64,000 bases of DNA from NCBI RefSeq assembly GCF_008728515.1, contig NC_044995.1:8877104-8941103 (forward strand). Reading direction: 5' to 3'. The notes below the pieces were generated by a model. That model did no database searches. It was not told where the DNA came from and worked only from the letters and a program-made list of their open reading frames with translations. A program made the position numbers and the translations under genes. Of the stretch, positions 45,301-58,538 are shown in pieces. This stretch comes from Papio anubis. Lineage: Eukaryota > Chordata > Mammalia > Primates > Cercopithecidae. Positions within the stretch are counted from its first letter, which is position 1; every line of letters begins with the position of its first letter.

Positions 45301-46616
45301 GATGTTCAAAATAACAGATAAGCATAAATAGAGTGTTTCCAGCATTGCAGTTCTGTTGGAGAGCACTGTTGGCTGCCAGATTCTCTCCTTGTGGGTGACC
45401 TCTTGGTGTGAGGACTTCCTCTGTATTGCCAAGGCTCTTAGTCCCCAGGGGACTGCTTCAAGGCAGTGACTACTCCCGGGTGCCCTGGCTCCTGCACAAG
45501 TAGAGTGGGGATGCCCTCGATCCAGGGAACTGTGCTGTTCATAGCCCCTCACTGGAGGGTCTTCTGAGCATAAATTCTCTCCCCAGGCTCCCCTGGTCTC
45601 TGTCAGCCCCAAGATGTGTCTTCCCTTGGACTCGGGGTTCCCTGAACCCTTTGACCTCCTTCAGTCTTCTAGGTTCCATGTGTAATTTCCCTTTAAAATA
45701 AAGATGCTCCTTTAAGTTTCTTGGGTTCCTGCCCTGATGGTGCCTTGTTTCTGAGTCTAAATCACACCACCACTTGATATATGGGATTCTCTCTGCAGGT
45801 GCAGATTGGCTCCCAGAACTGTGGTGTACCTTTGCACCTCCCTCTTGGTCTTAGTAAGATTTCTGTCTTCTCCTCAGTTCTCTTGGTGCTGCTCCCCAAA
45901 TTTCAACCTTCTTGGTATCAGTTTCTTTGGGTTAGGAGTATTATTTCCTTTGCCTGGCGATCCTGTCAATGTACTTCTGCGGTTTAAGTCCCTTTCATTT
46001 GCATTCAGCCTTGTCTGTCTGAGTGGGTTCTGCTGTGCAGTTCTGCTTTTCGTCGCCATTTTCCCTCATTCCTGCACCTTTCTCTCTCTCACCCAGCCAC
46101 ACACACACACACCACACACACGACACTTTTCTGTGAGCTGCCAGTTTCGCTGTCTGCTGGTTCTGAGAGATGACCTCTAGCTACACCTCTGTACCCAGCC
46201 CTCTGAGTAGGAGAAGTGTGATCTGCAGGGCTGCCTTCTGTCCTACTGTCATCACAGTGCATGATTCTTTGTCCTGCTCTTGAAAATCTTTGAGTGTAAT
46301 CTGGGGAGAAGGTACTCCACATGCTACAGGAATTTTCCACTTCCTGAGTCAGAGGCACACAAAAGTATGTAACTTTTCTTGTTTCGTAACAATGACATGA
46401 CACTATGCTGGGCAGTCAAGAGCATCAAGAACTGGGACTGGTTGTCAGATAAAGCAAATGCTTCTTTCCTTTACCAGTCCCACCTACCTAACTATTCATG
46501 CTGACTAGGTCCATGTCTCTGGGTTTTTACCAGTCGGAGAATGCAGCAATTCCTCTCCACCCTCCCAGCAGCGCCCGCTCAAGAGAGAGAGAGTAAGGAA
46601 GAGAGTGCTAGGGCAG
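42311..46616. other. CNOT3 5' intron, Alu-free
   Basis: About 4.3 kb of pyrimidine-leaning unique sequence without Alus. Several open frames run through it, but none has splice context or a recognised domain. A (CA)n run is near 46095-46120. AATAAA at 45698-45703 is not linked to any recognised gene. Confidence 0.55.
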
Positions 46617-49600
46617 GGCGGCGGATGCTGCGAAACCCAAGGTACTAGACTGACTTCCTACTGCACCCAGCCACGTTCTCTCTTCTGAGGACTGTTTTTA
46701 GATGCCTGCCGCCTGGCAGATTCTCACAGCCTTCTCTTCCTGGCCAGGTGAGATTGATCGCTGCCTCAAGAAGGCGTCCGAGGGCGCGGGAGTGCTTGAA
46801 GATATTTGGCAGAAGGTGGCCAGGGGCTGAGACCCCACCATCTGGCTCCTCTGAGAGAGGAGGGCACACAGGAAGACAAGGTTCAGGACCTCTGGGTGTG
46901 TTTTACCAGGGGCCAAGTATTGCAGATGCTGAGGACCCAAGAGACCCTGCCTAAGACTCACTGGGGTAGGGGTTGGGGCTCGAGTCCCCAGCCTGGAAGG
47001 AAGACCACTGAGTGGGGTACTGACATCTCTTCCCACACTGACTTCTGAATTCTCCATCCCTCAGCTCCACAATGCAGCCAACGCCAACCAGAAAGAAAAG
47101 TATGAGGCTGACTCCAAGAAGGAGATAGAAGCTACAAAGTGAGGGGACTGGGGGCCTGACTTGTAACCGAGGGCTGAGGGAACTGGAGAGGGACTGCTGT
47201 CCCAGGGAGAAGGAGCTGTGGGTCCCAGTTCCCGATCCTGAGTAATCTGACTTTCTTTTCCCCATCTGCAGCTGCCGAGGGACCAGATCAAGACATGGGT
47301 GAAGGCCCAACGAGATCAAGGACAAGAGGCAGCTATAGACAACCTAGCTCAGTCATTGAGACGGCAGTAGGAGCCTAGAGCCTGAGTCCCAGAGAGGTGG
47401 GAAGGTCACCAGATTCTCTGAGATCTCAAGGGGCTGAGGGCAGCACCTGCCAGACCCTGTAGAGTTTTTCAAGAGAAGTAGGTTTCTGAGCTAAGGGAAG
47501 GAAGAGGCAGCAGACTCCAGAGCTCAGAAAGTAGGGTCATGAGGCTCAGGTCTGAGTGTCTGTTGGCACTTCCTTCACTGAGAGCCACACTCCAACTGGC
47601 ACTCGCAGCAAATGGAACGTCTAAAGTTGTGAACGAAAGAGACCAAAACCAAAAGCTATGCATGAGTGGGCCTGGGCCTTGCCCAGGTAGATCCTGCCCC
47701 AGAGAAGGGAAGAGGCCAGTGGCTCACGGTGAGTTGGGGTGGAGAGAAGAGGTAACTCTGAGGATCCTGAGAGCCCTGGGTGTAGGTGGCTGATGGCTTT
47801 CCTCTCCTCTCCTCCCCTAGAATACCATCACGCCAACATGCAGGTGGACCCTAGTTTGGAGTGAGGTGGGAGTCATTGCCAGCAGACGCGCTAGCATGGC
47901 CATGGCATAAGGATGTGAGGGAGGAGACCCCACACCCTTTGGGATGGGGATGCCAGATGGCTGGGCCAGGAGGCCAGTCATTTAGGCTCCTGGGAGTTGG
48001 CCTGATTCCTCATGACAGGGCCAGCAGCCGGGATTAGGGCTTGAGAGATCGGGAGGGTTTAGCAGCTGCCTGGGTGGGGCAGGAGGGTCAGACAAAATCT
48101 GTGGTCCCTGGGTGTCTGGGCAGACAGTGGGCCTCAGAAGAGAGTGATTTGGGGAATGGGAACAGGCTGAGCTGGAGCCACAGAGTAAGCGCAGACCTGA
48201 AGGACACCATATGGCAGGCAAGAGGCCTAATCCAGCAGGAAGACGCTTGGTCCTAGGGAGAGAGCCAGTGGCAGAGACACACAGGCAGAACATGGAGAAG
48301 GCAGAGAACTGGGCCTGAAGGGAAGAGAGGACGGCTTAGGTCCCAGGTTGAAATCTGGGATTGTAGGGTATGAGTTCAAAGGATACAAACTGTGATGGTG
48401 GACTTGAGCAAACCAGGTGTTACAGGGAGGGAGAGCCAGTCCCCGAAGCTGTGTGGGAAAATACTGTGAAGTGACGATGACAGGTTGGGTGTCAGATTCT
48501 CTCTGAGGGGTTTGGGAACCGGGCTTTGGGGAGATGATGGGTCCTTGAACAGAGCAGGGATTTGGAACTGAGACTAAGAGATGTTAAATGCCAAAGGGCC
48601 TTGAGAGGAGGGCAGGAGCTTGAGGGCTTATGGATCTTTGCTGGGTTCTGCTGGATAAATGGGTGGGTTGTGGACCCAGTGATGACAACATCATGATTCT
48701 AAACAGCAAGCTCCTCACAAATGGGGGGGGCTATCATTATTACTACGGAGCAAGCTGGAGGAGTTCCAGATGCCAGAGGCAGCTCAGTGGTGGCTACGGC
48801 TCAGCTGGAGAGAAAATCAGGTGAGGTGCAGATGGAGGCCAAGTCATGGGATGGCACAAGGCGACTTGGGGTTGTTTAGGTTTCCAAGGACCTGGAGCCA
48901 GAAACGGTGTAAGAGGAAGAGCAGAGCAGTGGGATCCCAGATGCCGCAAGAGCCCTGTGGTCCCCATTGTAGGGTCGAGGGTGGGTGGACCCATACTGCC
49001 CTGCACCGGTGGGGCTGGCGCGGAGGCTTTGGGTTCACAGGGGTCAGGGACGAGGACAGGTTCCTGTGGGGGCAGGAGGCCACAGGGTTCACAGCCTCGA
49101 GCCCGGGTCTCTGCCTCGCAGCAGAAGCAGGACCGATCGGGAGGGCTTGAAGCGGCATCGAGAAGCACCGCTACCACGCAGATGCTGAGATCCTGGCGCA
49201 GGATGTGTTGACAACATGACTCCATCCTTGTTGATGCCAACCCGCACTGGCCCACGCTGAGTACTAACAGGCTGACCATCCCAGGACCCTCACTTCGAGG
49301 AGAGGAGAACGAAGCTTTCACGATGACCTGGACTCCTCGAGGACATCTGTGAGGCCTGGGCTGATCGTGCACAGGGAAGTGAGGGCTCAGGAGTTGTGAG
49401 CCAGCTAGCAGCATGCCCTTCTCTCACAGCACAGGCGCTGGTCGCCACCTCCCCCAGCCACAGCCACATGGAGGATGAGATCTTTCAACCAGTCCAGCAG
49501 CACACCCACTCCTCACCACCTAGCGCCTCCCATCCCGCCCCAGCCCAGCTGCCAACTGTACCACGGTGAGGTTCCCACGGGCACTAGTGCACCTTTGTGT

Positions 49601-52600
49601 TTCCAGTGGCTGGACCTGGGGAGGCAAATCTTGGCCACCCAAAGTGGCTAGGAGGAGTACTGAGGAAACACATCTAGGTATCTCCAGGGTTCAGGCTCTG
49701 CCACCCTAAAATCCCACATCTGGGTCCCAACGAACATGCTAAAGAGTAATAGAGCATCCTGGGCCATGAACCTGGATCTGGGAGGAGCTGGGAGGCCGGG
49801 TGCCTGGGCTGCCTGGAGGAGGCTGGGTGGGCTCCTGGGCAGGGATCCAAGGGTTGGATTCCCTGTGGAGAGCAGTACTTGCAGATCCTGCAGAGGCTGG
49901 TGGGTCAGTGCTGGCTCCCAGAAAAAAACAAACATTGGAGAGCCTGAATTTAGGTGGTTTCTCCAGGCAGATTAAGGACAAAGCTGTTGACCGCCTGGGG
50001 CTGCAGTGGTAGTCAGCTGGGCCCAGGGGTCTGGGACATTCAGAGATTATGTTCTCTGTCAGACCAGAGGTCACACAGGTTTCTGTTCTGCCTCCCTACC
50101 TCAGGAAAACCTTGAAGATGATGGGGACGCCCACAGACACAGTGAAGCTCAGCCAGGGTGGGTGTGAGTCTGGAATGGATGGGCATGTTAAACCCAAAGG
50201 CACATTGAGTGCTGGCCACTGTGCTGGGCCAGGACACAGGTGTTTGCCGCCCTGAGGGCAGAGATGGTGGGCAGGGCAAGTATGGTGGTGATCACTGTGG
50301 TCATGGGGTGGCACAGGTCACCCCCTTCAGCCTGGCCAGGCAGTCAGGAGATGCTGCCAGCTCTGGGCTTGAGAGTCAGGCAGGAGTTTGTTACAGGGAG
50401 AGGCTGCAGCCAGCAATGGGGAAGTTGTGACAGAAAGCCTGGAAGTGTGGAGAGATGGCTGGCCAGGTGCAGGGCCAGGGGTCCAACTGGCACAGGGACT
50501 GGGACTGTCAGGTTGAGCAAAGGTCAGGCTTTTGTGACCTGAGTGGCCTCCAGATCCAAACAAGCCTAGGAAGTGATGGGCCTTTGCTGCAGCTGGATAA
50601 CACACACTTCAAGTTTCTGAGAGGAGACGGTGGTGGGCAGGCCTAACTCCTGTAACATCGCCCAGACAGGAGCCTGCTTTCGGAAACGCCACAGAAGAAT
50701 AGGCAGCAGCGCGGCCTGAGGCCCTCTGTGGCTAACGGGATGGACGGCTCGAGGGACACCCGAGTGGGCACTCGGGCCGGGGCGGAGACTAAGATCACCA
50801 ACAGGAGGGCGGCAGCAGGGCCAAGAGGTGATGAGACACTTGAGGCAGATACACTCCAGGCCAGGCTGGGCTCACCTCCAGCCTCCCACCGCCAGCCATC
50901 CCAGGAGAGAAGTGGTTGTTGGGCGCCAGCTGAGGGAGCCTGTGGGGTGCTGGAAAGAAGTGCAGGAGGTGGTTAGGCCCGCAGCCTGAGTGCTGCACTG
51001 CAGTGGGATACAACATGAGTTACTACTTACCCCACCACTTCTGAGTGCTGGTAACTTTACAGCCCCAGAGAGTGTTTCTGTGCACCCTTCAGGTGAGATG
51101 TTCAGACATATCCTAATTTCTAGCTGTTTTTCCTCTACTCTTGACATTGCTGTCTCATATTGAGGACATTTAGGTGTTTCCCACTAGTCCCCTGGCTACT
51201 TCCAACAGATGGATCTCTGGCCGACAACCTGTTGTGGTCAGATCCCTGTGGGGTATCCGTGGGCGGTGCCTCCCAGGCAGACTTGGGAAGCTGGGCAGGC
51301 TGGAAATCAGTGTGAGTGTTTTTAGTTGGATGAAGGTGATCGAAGCCATGAGGGTGAGGCAAGGTCACCCAGGTTCCCAGGAGGGCGGGAGTGGGGGCAG
51401 GCAAGGCCAGAGAGGAGGCTGCTGGTGCACTAAAATGGGAGCTCATGAGGTGGGGTGGTGAGGGAGACAGCTGGCCCACTGGGTCCTGATCCTCTGCTCT
51501 CTCCCACCCGGTCTCCAGCCAAAACGCTCCAAGCCTGTCCACAGCAACCAGCACCCTGTCCCCAGCTGCCTACCACTCTCCTCCTGCCCCTGCTTCTGCT
51601 GCTCTGCCTGAGTACCACACTATAACAACGGGTCTCCTGCCCCAGCAGCACCCCCAAGTTCTGGGCCCCTGGGCTGTCCAGCTCCCAGCCACACAACTGG
51701 CAATTCTGCCCCCTCATGCTCAGGTTGTGGCCCCATCGGGCAACACAGTGGGCCCATAGCACCACCCAGCCTCACTTCTGAAGACAGCCCAGGCCTGGCG
51801 GAGGGCGCGGCGCGGAGGGTGGAGGGAGCGGCAGCAATAGTAACAGCAGTGCCGTGAGGTGGGGCTGGCGGGCAGAATGGCGCCACCAGTGAGTGGGAGG
51901 CAGCGGCATGGGCGGGCTGGCAGCCGCCGCAGTTCCTCCATTTATTCTTTTGTTCCCCAGGTTACAGCTCAGTTGTGGCAGACAGCCCGGGCAGGTGGCT
52001 TTGAGCAGCAGTGGGGGCAACAATGCCAGCAGCGCCAGGCTCCCAAGGCCCCTTCCTGCCCCCACAACCCACCTCCCACCTCGTGAGTGTCTCGGCCATC
52101 AGCAGGGTGCTGGGATGGCGGCCTGCATACAGAGAGGCGCTGGTGCCTCACCCTGCATCAGTGGGTTCTGGGCCCCCCGCCCTGCTGCTGGAATGTCTGA
52201 GCACTGTCCTCCACCTCTGTCGGGTGTTAACACCCCCAATAATTTTTCCAGCATGAAACGACATCAGCCTCCCTGCTTTGCCCTTCAGAACATTCTAAAA
52301 CGTGTTCTCATCTATGGGAAGTTTCAAGAGCCCTATATATACCCTTTCTCCCATTTCTGTTACCTGCCCATACACACTGCCACTTGAGGGTCACTGTTCC
52401 ACTTTTCAAAGTGAATTGTCTCTCGTCTCACCTCTGCAGCCACTCCTCCAAATCTTGGCTCAGACCATTCCACTGTGTGTCCCTGTTTCCGCCAAGACTG
52501 CCCCAAGAAAGATCAGTGCACACAAAGGAAAGGTTCAAGCTCCTTCACCCTGTGCCCAGCTGGCCTCGCCCAAGAGGGAATGGGGCTCTTGTGCTGCCCT

Positions 52601-55600
52601 GCCCAAGGCAGCTGTTTGATCAGCCTGTGACCTGGTGGAGCACCTTGATAATCCTCACTCCCACCCCGCAGCTCTGCTCTCCCACTGATGAGAAACCATT
52701 CCAAAGATTGCCCTGCCTCTTCTGCCCAGAGCCACTTTCTCCCCCATCTGTCACCTCACTCTCCCTCTCAGATCCCATCTGATGTGCAGTTCCTCTCTCC
52801 AGCCTGGTGGCCTCTGCCCATCCCACCCCTTTCAGCCCTCCCTTCAACCTCCTCTCTCCATGCTCCCAGGAAAGAACCCGCGCAGCCCACACCCCGTGCC
52901 CAACTCCAGACCCAGCCTCCTGGTGCCACCTCCCTCGCCTGTGAATCCTCCCCAGCTCCCAACGCCTCAGCTTCCAGGATGCCAAGGCAGCCGGTGCCCT
53001 GCATCACCAATGGCCTCCACAGTTCTTCCCAGCAATCACCGGAAATCAGGCTCCTTGGATTCCCTCAGCCTCTGTGTCCTGATCTCCTGTTCCTTTTCTC
53101 CAGGTCTCCCAGCTGCCCCTGCCCCCACCCCCTTCTGATTCTCTCTCTCTAGCTTTCTGTCCCTTCACACTTTTGCCTGCTCTCCAGGCCTTTCTGTACT
53201 CACCTCTTCCCCGCGGACCTTGATCTCTCTAGCTCTTACACTTTGTTCCCTCTAAAGTTGTTTCTCTGTCTTTTTCTCCTTCTCTTGGGTATATATCTTT
53301 GAGCTGCTTGTTTCCTCTGGGTCTCCATCTTCATCCCCACCCAGGCCTCAGTTTCTGTCCCCATTTGTCCTCTCACAGGCATGCCTGTACCAGTCTCTCT
53401 CTAGTTCACATGATCCATTACCTAGCTCACTTTCACTCCCTCCTTTCCTACCTAAGAACCATTTCAGTCAAGAGCATCAGCCACTGAGACCTGGGACAGG
53501 CCCAGGCTGCCTGGAGGCAGGATGTTTAAGCCGACGACCTGGGGCTAACAGCTGCAGGAAGGGCTTCAGGAGGTGCTTTTTAGAGGAGCTGCAGCATCTT
53601 AGGAGGCCGGGCAGGATGCAGCAGAGAGGGAGAGAGGAAACCACTCTGCAGCAGGCAGTGCCACCCTCACTAGCCAGAGATGGGTGTAGCAGGACAGGAC
53701 GGGGGTCCTGATCATCCAGGCTCAGGGAGCTGGGCAAGGCTGGCCTGTGAGCCAGTGAGACCGGTACAGCTTCCACGGGAGGCAGCTGCAGCGTTTCAGG
53801 CTGTCCCCAAGTCTTGGCATTGTCTTTCTGTACTTCTCTCATCTGGGAAATGGCAATAACGCATTATACCCACCATAGGTTTTGTTTTGGAAGACTAAAT
53901 CAATATTCTACACGGGCTATTGGAAACGCTTCTGACCCAACAGAAGCATTAATTTTTTTTTTTTTTTGAGATGGAGTCTGTCACTGAGGGCTGGAGGCAG
54001 TGGTGCCATCTTCCACTGCAAGTCTAATCTCCCAGGTTCAAGTGATTCTCCTGCCTCAGTTTGATTATAGCTACCTGGGATGCCTGCCACCACCAGCTAA
54101 TTTTGTATTTTAGTAGAGATGGGTTTCACCATGTTGGTCAGGTGGTCTGGGAACCCTAACCCTGGGGTGATCTGTCTACCGGCCTCCCAAAGTGCCACAA
54201 ATTTGAAGCATGGTAATATTTATATGAAAATGCATTTTCTGAAAAGGCGTGTTCAGGATTTTCAAAAGGGGTCTATACTCTTTTAACATCACCAAATGCG
54301 CAATTGCTGGGGTGGGTGGTCGGAACCGTGGCAAGGTTTGGAGCAGAGAAGGAACATGACTCATTGGAAAGTCCCCTGGGGCTGGTGAGGACAGGATAGA
54401 GAGAGGGTGGTCTGGGCAGGAGAGGCTTGGGCGGTATGGACAGGGAAAGCGAGCCATCCAGCGGCTTAGAAGCAGACGGATAGCCGTAAGCGTGTTTCAC
54501 ACACTCATGACCGGCAGCTCTAGGGAGGCAGAGTGCAGGAGATAACATCGCAGTTTTATAACGCCTGGGCTTATATACAGCAAAATGATGGATGTTCTTG
54601 GCGCATCGACGACAGGAGTCCTCCGCATACAGGCTGGGGTTAGGACAGCACGTGGCCAGTGAGATGGAGGAACCAGGCCCTGACTTTGTTAGAACACAAG
54701 CCTGCTGTAACCTTTTGTAATAGGTTGGGCTGTGGGTTACAGGTCTGGAGACCCGTTCTCGCCCTCTGCCTCATGCGCAAAGACGGTGTCGAGTGGGCCT
54801 GGGCTCACCCGGATCCCAGTCACCCCATGCCAGTCAGAAAGCAGACAGCTGAGAGCACATGTATTCTGCCTTCAAGACAGGCGTGAGCTCTCCCAAGCAT
54901 GTAGGTGTCCCAGTGAAGGAAGCGTACTATTGGCACATCCTTTGACAAAATGGTAGCGACTGTACATATTCTGCAGGCTACGCTTACTCTGTAGCATGTC
55001 ACTAACTCTGTGTTTTGAAAATTCCACGGTGCAGAGTCCTGACCAGACGCCTCTCTGCTGATGAATGCGCCAGTCAAGCTCTGCAGTTGTTTCCATCTGT
55101 CATGGTGGCATCATAAGAGTGACCATTGGCCTCCACAGCCCCCTGCCAGGCAAGGCAGGCAAGCTGATTCCATCCCGTGCTTCAGGTCACCCCACGCTGT
55201 AGCCTGCTCAGGCCAGGCCTCATTTCTCCCAGGCCCCTGCCTTGTGAAGTCCATGTATGAACGGGCAGCCATCAGCTCTGCAGAGATGACCCAGTAACGC
55301 TTCTGCACCTGACTGAGCTGAGGTGGTGAACCCAGATGGTGGGGGAAGCAGTGGGCTGGGCAGGAGGCCACTGACCCCATTTTCATCACCGAGGGGCCGA
55401 CCCCACCTCTCCCCACAGACATCATCCTGAGCAGCACATCAGCACCCTCCAGCCTCAGCTCAGCCACCTGCAGCTGCAGGAACACCATACTGTCGCTGGT
55501 GTCTGTCCATGGGCCCCGGCAGCCTCAATTAAGGAGCAGCTCTACCAGGCCATGAGGAGGTTTCGCCAAATGGCCATGGTCAGCTATCCGTGAGGTGTAA

Positions 55601-58241
55601 CAGGGAAGGGGTCAGTTCTAGTCTTAGCAAGGAGGCAGTGGCTACCCAGGAGGTGTCAGGTAGAGCCCAGGCCCCGCTCCACTGGGTCAGCACCGGCCTC
55701 CTGTCTTTCTGTACCACCTCCCCTGTGGGGAGTTCTGAGCACCCTTTTATCAGCAGGATCATTAGCAGGCAGCTGGTACTCGGACCTTCCTGCTGCTCCC
55801 ACAGGCAGTACCTCCTCCGGAACCTCCTGTCCCACTTCTACCACCAGATGCCACCCCCACACTCGGACACTGCAGGATTCTACCTCAGCTCTGCACTCCA
55901 CACTCTTCTCTCATCTTCTACTTATCTGAGGTACAGCAGGGCCTCCCCGCAAGTGCTGGGCTCCCTCTCGCCGGCCACCGCCGTCTCAAGCTGTAAGAGG
56001 TGCTCCCACTGCGCCACTGGGACCGCATCTCCTTACCCCAGTCCTGGGCCCCCGCCTCACACCAACCTGTCCCTGTCCCCACTTCCAGTCCATGTTAGAA
56101 CTGTTCAGATTTCAGAGCGCAGGCTACAGTCCACTGTGGCCTCACCCTGGTCTCTGCTTCCCACAGCATTGGCTAACTCCATGGGGTTGTCCCCTCACTC
56201 CTGCTGCAGCCCCTCGCCCAATGGCCCCACTCCACTTCAAGGTCGGCTTGGCTCTCAGGCCTCCTGAGGCCACTGGGGAACTGTCCAACCTCTCCCAACC
56301 CCCAGCAGTCATGAGCATCCTCCCACCCTCATCCCCACTTGGGAAATTCTAAATTGCCTCTCAGCTCATCACCATTGTTTTTTCCTTCTCAGCTTCTCTT
56401 CGAGCAATTTTCGCCTCCTGTTCTTATTTTCTCTTCTCCTGACCAGCATTGTATGCCTTGTGCCCCCAGCCCCATCTCCACGAGGATTGTCCAGCCCAAC
56501 TTCAGCAATGGGGTTCATTCCCGATGTCCCAAGCGTCCTCGCCCCCCTGGTTCTCACACCCAGTTTCAGTCGGCCCTGATCCCCTCTCCACTGTTCTCCC
56601 CCAGGGCACACAGTACCTGCAGCAAGGCTTGCAGAAGAAGCAGGCCGGCTATTCCACCAAGTACATGATGGTTCCAGAGGCACGGAGCCCAAGACCATCA
56701 CTGATTTACAGGTAGGTCCCGCCTCTCTTCTTCCCTCTGCTAGGTTGGGGTAGAGTCCCCAGGCTCCAGGCAGCCCCTCGGCACACCTCCACTGCTTCCA
56801 CCTTTCAGTCAGGTGCAGTCCCTCAGCCTGACCACGCCTCCTCCCTCGGCGCCTGAACACTGCTCCTCTCATCCTCTACTTGGCCAGCTCCTAGGCCTCT
56901 CTGTGGGTCTTTAGCCCAAAATGCCTTCCTCAAAGACACTTCCTGGCCCACCAGCCTCAGTGCCTCCTCCCAGTGCTGGGTACATCACAAGTGTGTGTGG
57001 ATTCTCGTATGTCTCCCCAGACCAGGCTGTGGCTCTGCTGCCCAGGGACCTTGATGGCCCCCTCGCCCCCAGTCCCAGCACCAGCAGGGGCTCAGTGGGG
57101 TTTATTTTTTAATGGGCTTCTCAAGTGTTAATACTGGGAAATTCCTGCTTCTTGCAAACACTCTGAGCCAGCCACCTGGGTTTTATATCTAGCCCATAGC
57201 TGGTGACTCTGGGCAAGTCACTAACCTCTGTGTTTCACCTCTTATCTGTAAAATGGGGAAGAAGACCTTACCTAATGGAAGAAAGCTATGAAGATTAAAT
57301 GAGTTAATAACATGTAAGTACTTAATGGTGACTGCTACATAGTCAGTGTCATGGATTTTTTTTTTTCCAAATTACTTTCAGTGTACTCTACACAGTGATC
57401 GCTTTTTTCTCCCACCTCAAATACTTCCCTGAAGCCGCAGCCTCCTTCATGGGATGAGAAGTATTGTCCTGTCCTCACAGAGAACTCAGTCCCCTCTCCT
57501 AGTTCTCCCAGGTTGCCATCTTTGATGCATTTAACACATTCATTCAGAATCTAGCTCCTCTCCCACTGTGTCCTCAGACATTAACTACAGACTTCCTGTC
57601 CTTTGCTGGTTTGGCCCAAACCATCCTCCAAGTTAGTACATTTCAGGCCATCCAGTCAATACACCCTACTACACCACTGCCGCCACCAATAAATGTCCCT
57701 GCAGAGTGCTTGGGATTGTCTCCCTGAGAGCCTGTTCCATTCTCTAGAACAAGGGTGACAGTACCCACTGCCTCGAGGTCTTTGTGAAGATTAAATGCTA
57801 GGCTGTGCATCCTGTACTCACACACGTGAGAAAATAAAAGCCACACCTCGAGAAAACGGTAAGGTTGTGGCACTCTGGTGCTGGGGCCCCCGCCTGGCAG
57901 CTGGCTTCTCGGTGGAAATTCTCCATGCCCCCTCCTCGGCCTCCCTCAGCTGGAAGGCGGCATGATAACATTTCCTACCCAAGAAGAACCTGTGAGGGTG
58001 CAGTGAGTGGGCGCAGGGGGTGAGCTGGGTCTGGTGCCTGACACACCTACAGCCCTAAGAACTGTCCCCTTTGTCTGTCGGTCCGGCCCAGATCCCAGAC
58101 CACCTCGTCCACACTCCACTGACCGGGCCTCTTCTCCCGGCTGTGGGCAACACCCATTCATTCTGACTACGCAGAAGGGGGCCACAGCGGAAGAAGAAGG
58201 CTTCACCTTGAGCACCGGCCTGGAGGACCTGGACCCAGTGA
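46617..58241 (+). CDS. CNOT3: CNOT3, CCR4-NOT complex subunit 3; all exons recognisable but frame broken by many small errors
   Basis: Exon remnants in order: about 46617-46640 (start exon, ATG context garbled), 46748-46815 (GEIDRCLKK ... LEDIWQK), 47065-47137 (LHNAANANQKEKYEAD), 47273-47368, 47608-47728, 47821-47915, 49123-49348, 49432-49566 (PPSHSHMEDEIF), about 51506-51889, 51961-52082, 52868-53049, 55214-55319, 55419-55592, 55805-55930, 56605-56711 (TKYMM) and 58148-58241. Introns and many splice sites persist, so this is not a processed copy. CNOT3 is a scaffold of the CCR4-NOT deadenylase, with an N-terminal coiled-coil and a C-terminal NOT box; the middle is Ser/Pro/Gly-rich. I could not place the exon encoding the segment after the 49566 donor. 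Exons carry scattered 1-3 bp indels and substitutions, so no continuous frame exists. The same noise affects LENG1 and Alus nearby, which argues for assembly error rather than a pseudogene. Confidence 0.88.
53049..55213. other. Large CNOT3 intron with a damaged reverse Alu
   Basis: A reverse Alu at about 53957-54195 has lost many short segments relative to any Alu consensus. The rest of the intron is unique sequence with no recognised gene. Confidence 0.6.
57180..57345 (-). repeat. MIR element
   Basis: CTGGGCAAGTCAC, TAACCTCTGTG and TATCTGTAAAATGGGG in order match the MIR family (reverse sense). It lies in the last CNOT3 intron. Confidence 0.7.
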
Positions 58242-58487
58242 CACACCGCCCCTCCCCTCTACCCACCCTTCCCCCGCCAAGAGTGCTGCTGATCCCCTGG
58301 CCACCAGGTGAGGGCCCTGCCCTGGAAGACTGGAGGAGTCTCCCAGGCGGGGCATCCCTCTCTCCCAGGAAGCAGGGAGGGGCCGGAGGTTTTCTCAGGC
58401 CCCCACCCTGGGGCCCGGGGGCGGCTGCCTCCTCCCTCCCCAGTGAGGGCATTTTTTGGTGCAAACCTATTTTCATTTTGGAAGTAT

Positions 58488-58493
58488 AATAAA
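58488..58493 (+). terminator. CNOT3 polyadenylation signal
   Basis: AATAAA lies about 247 bp after the CNOT3 stop-codon position. The LENG1 stop codon on the other strand is only about 50 bp further, so the genes converge. Confidence 0.8.
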
Positions 58494-58538
58494 TAAGTTT
58501 ATATGACGGCTGGCAGCATGCCTCCCACCTCAGGAGAG

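Noticed and set aside
45698..45703. AATAAA as the end of a gene in the CNOT3 intron
   Set aside because: No exon or open frame upstream supports a separate transcript.
55590..56267. 225-codon plus-strand open frame
   Set aside because: It crosses a CNOT3 exon and its introns out of the native frame. The MPPPHSDT match is CNOT3, not a new gene.
46617..58241. CNOT3 as a processed pseudogene
   Set aside because: Introns, donors and acceptors are retained at the expected places and the locus is syntenic, so a retrocopy is excluded.
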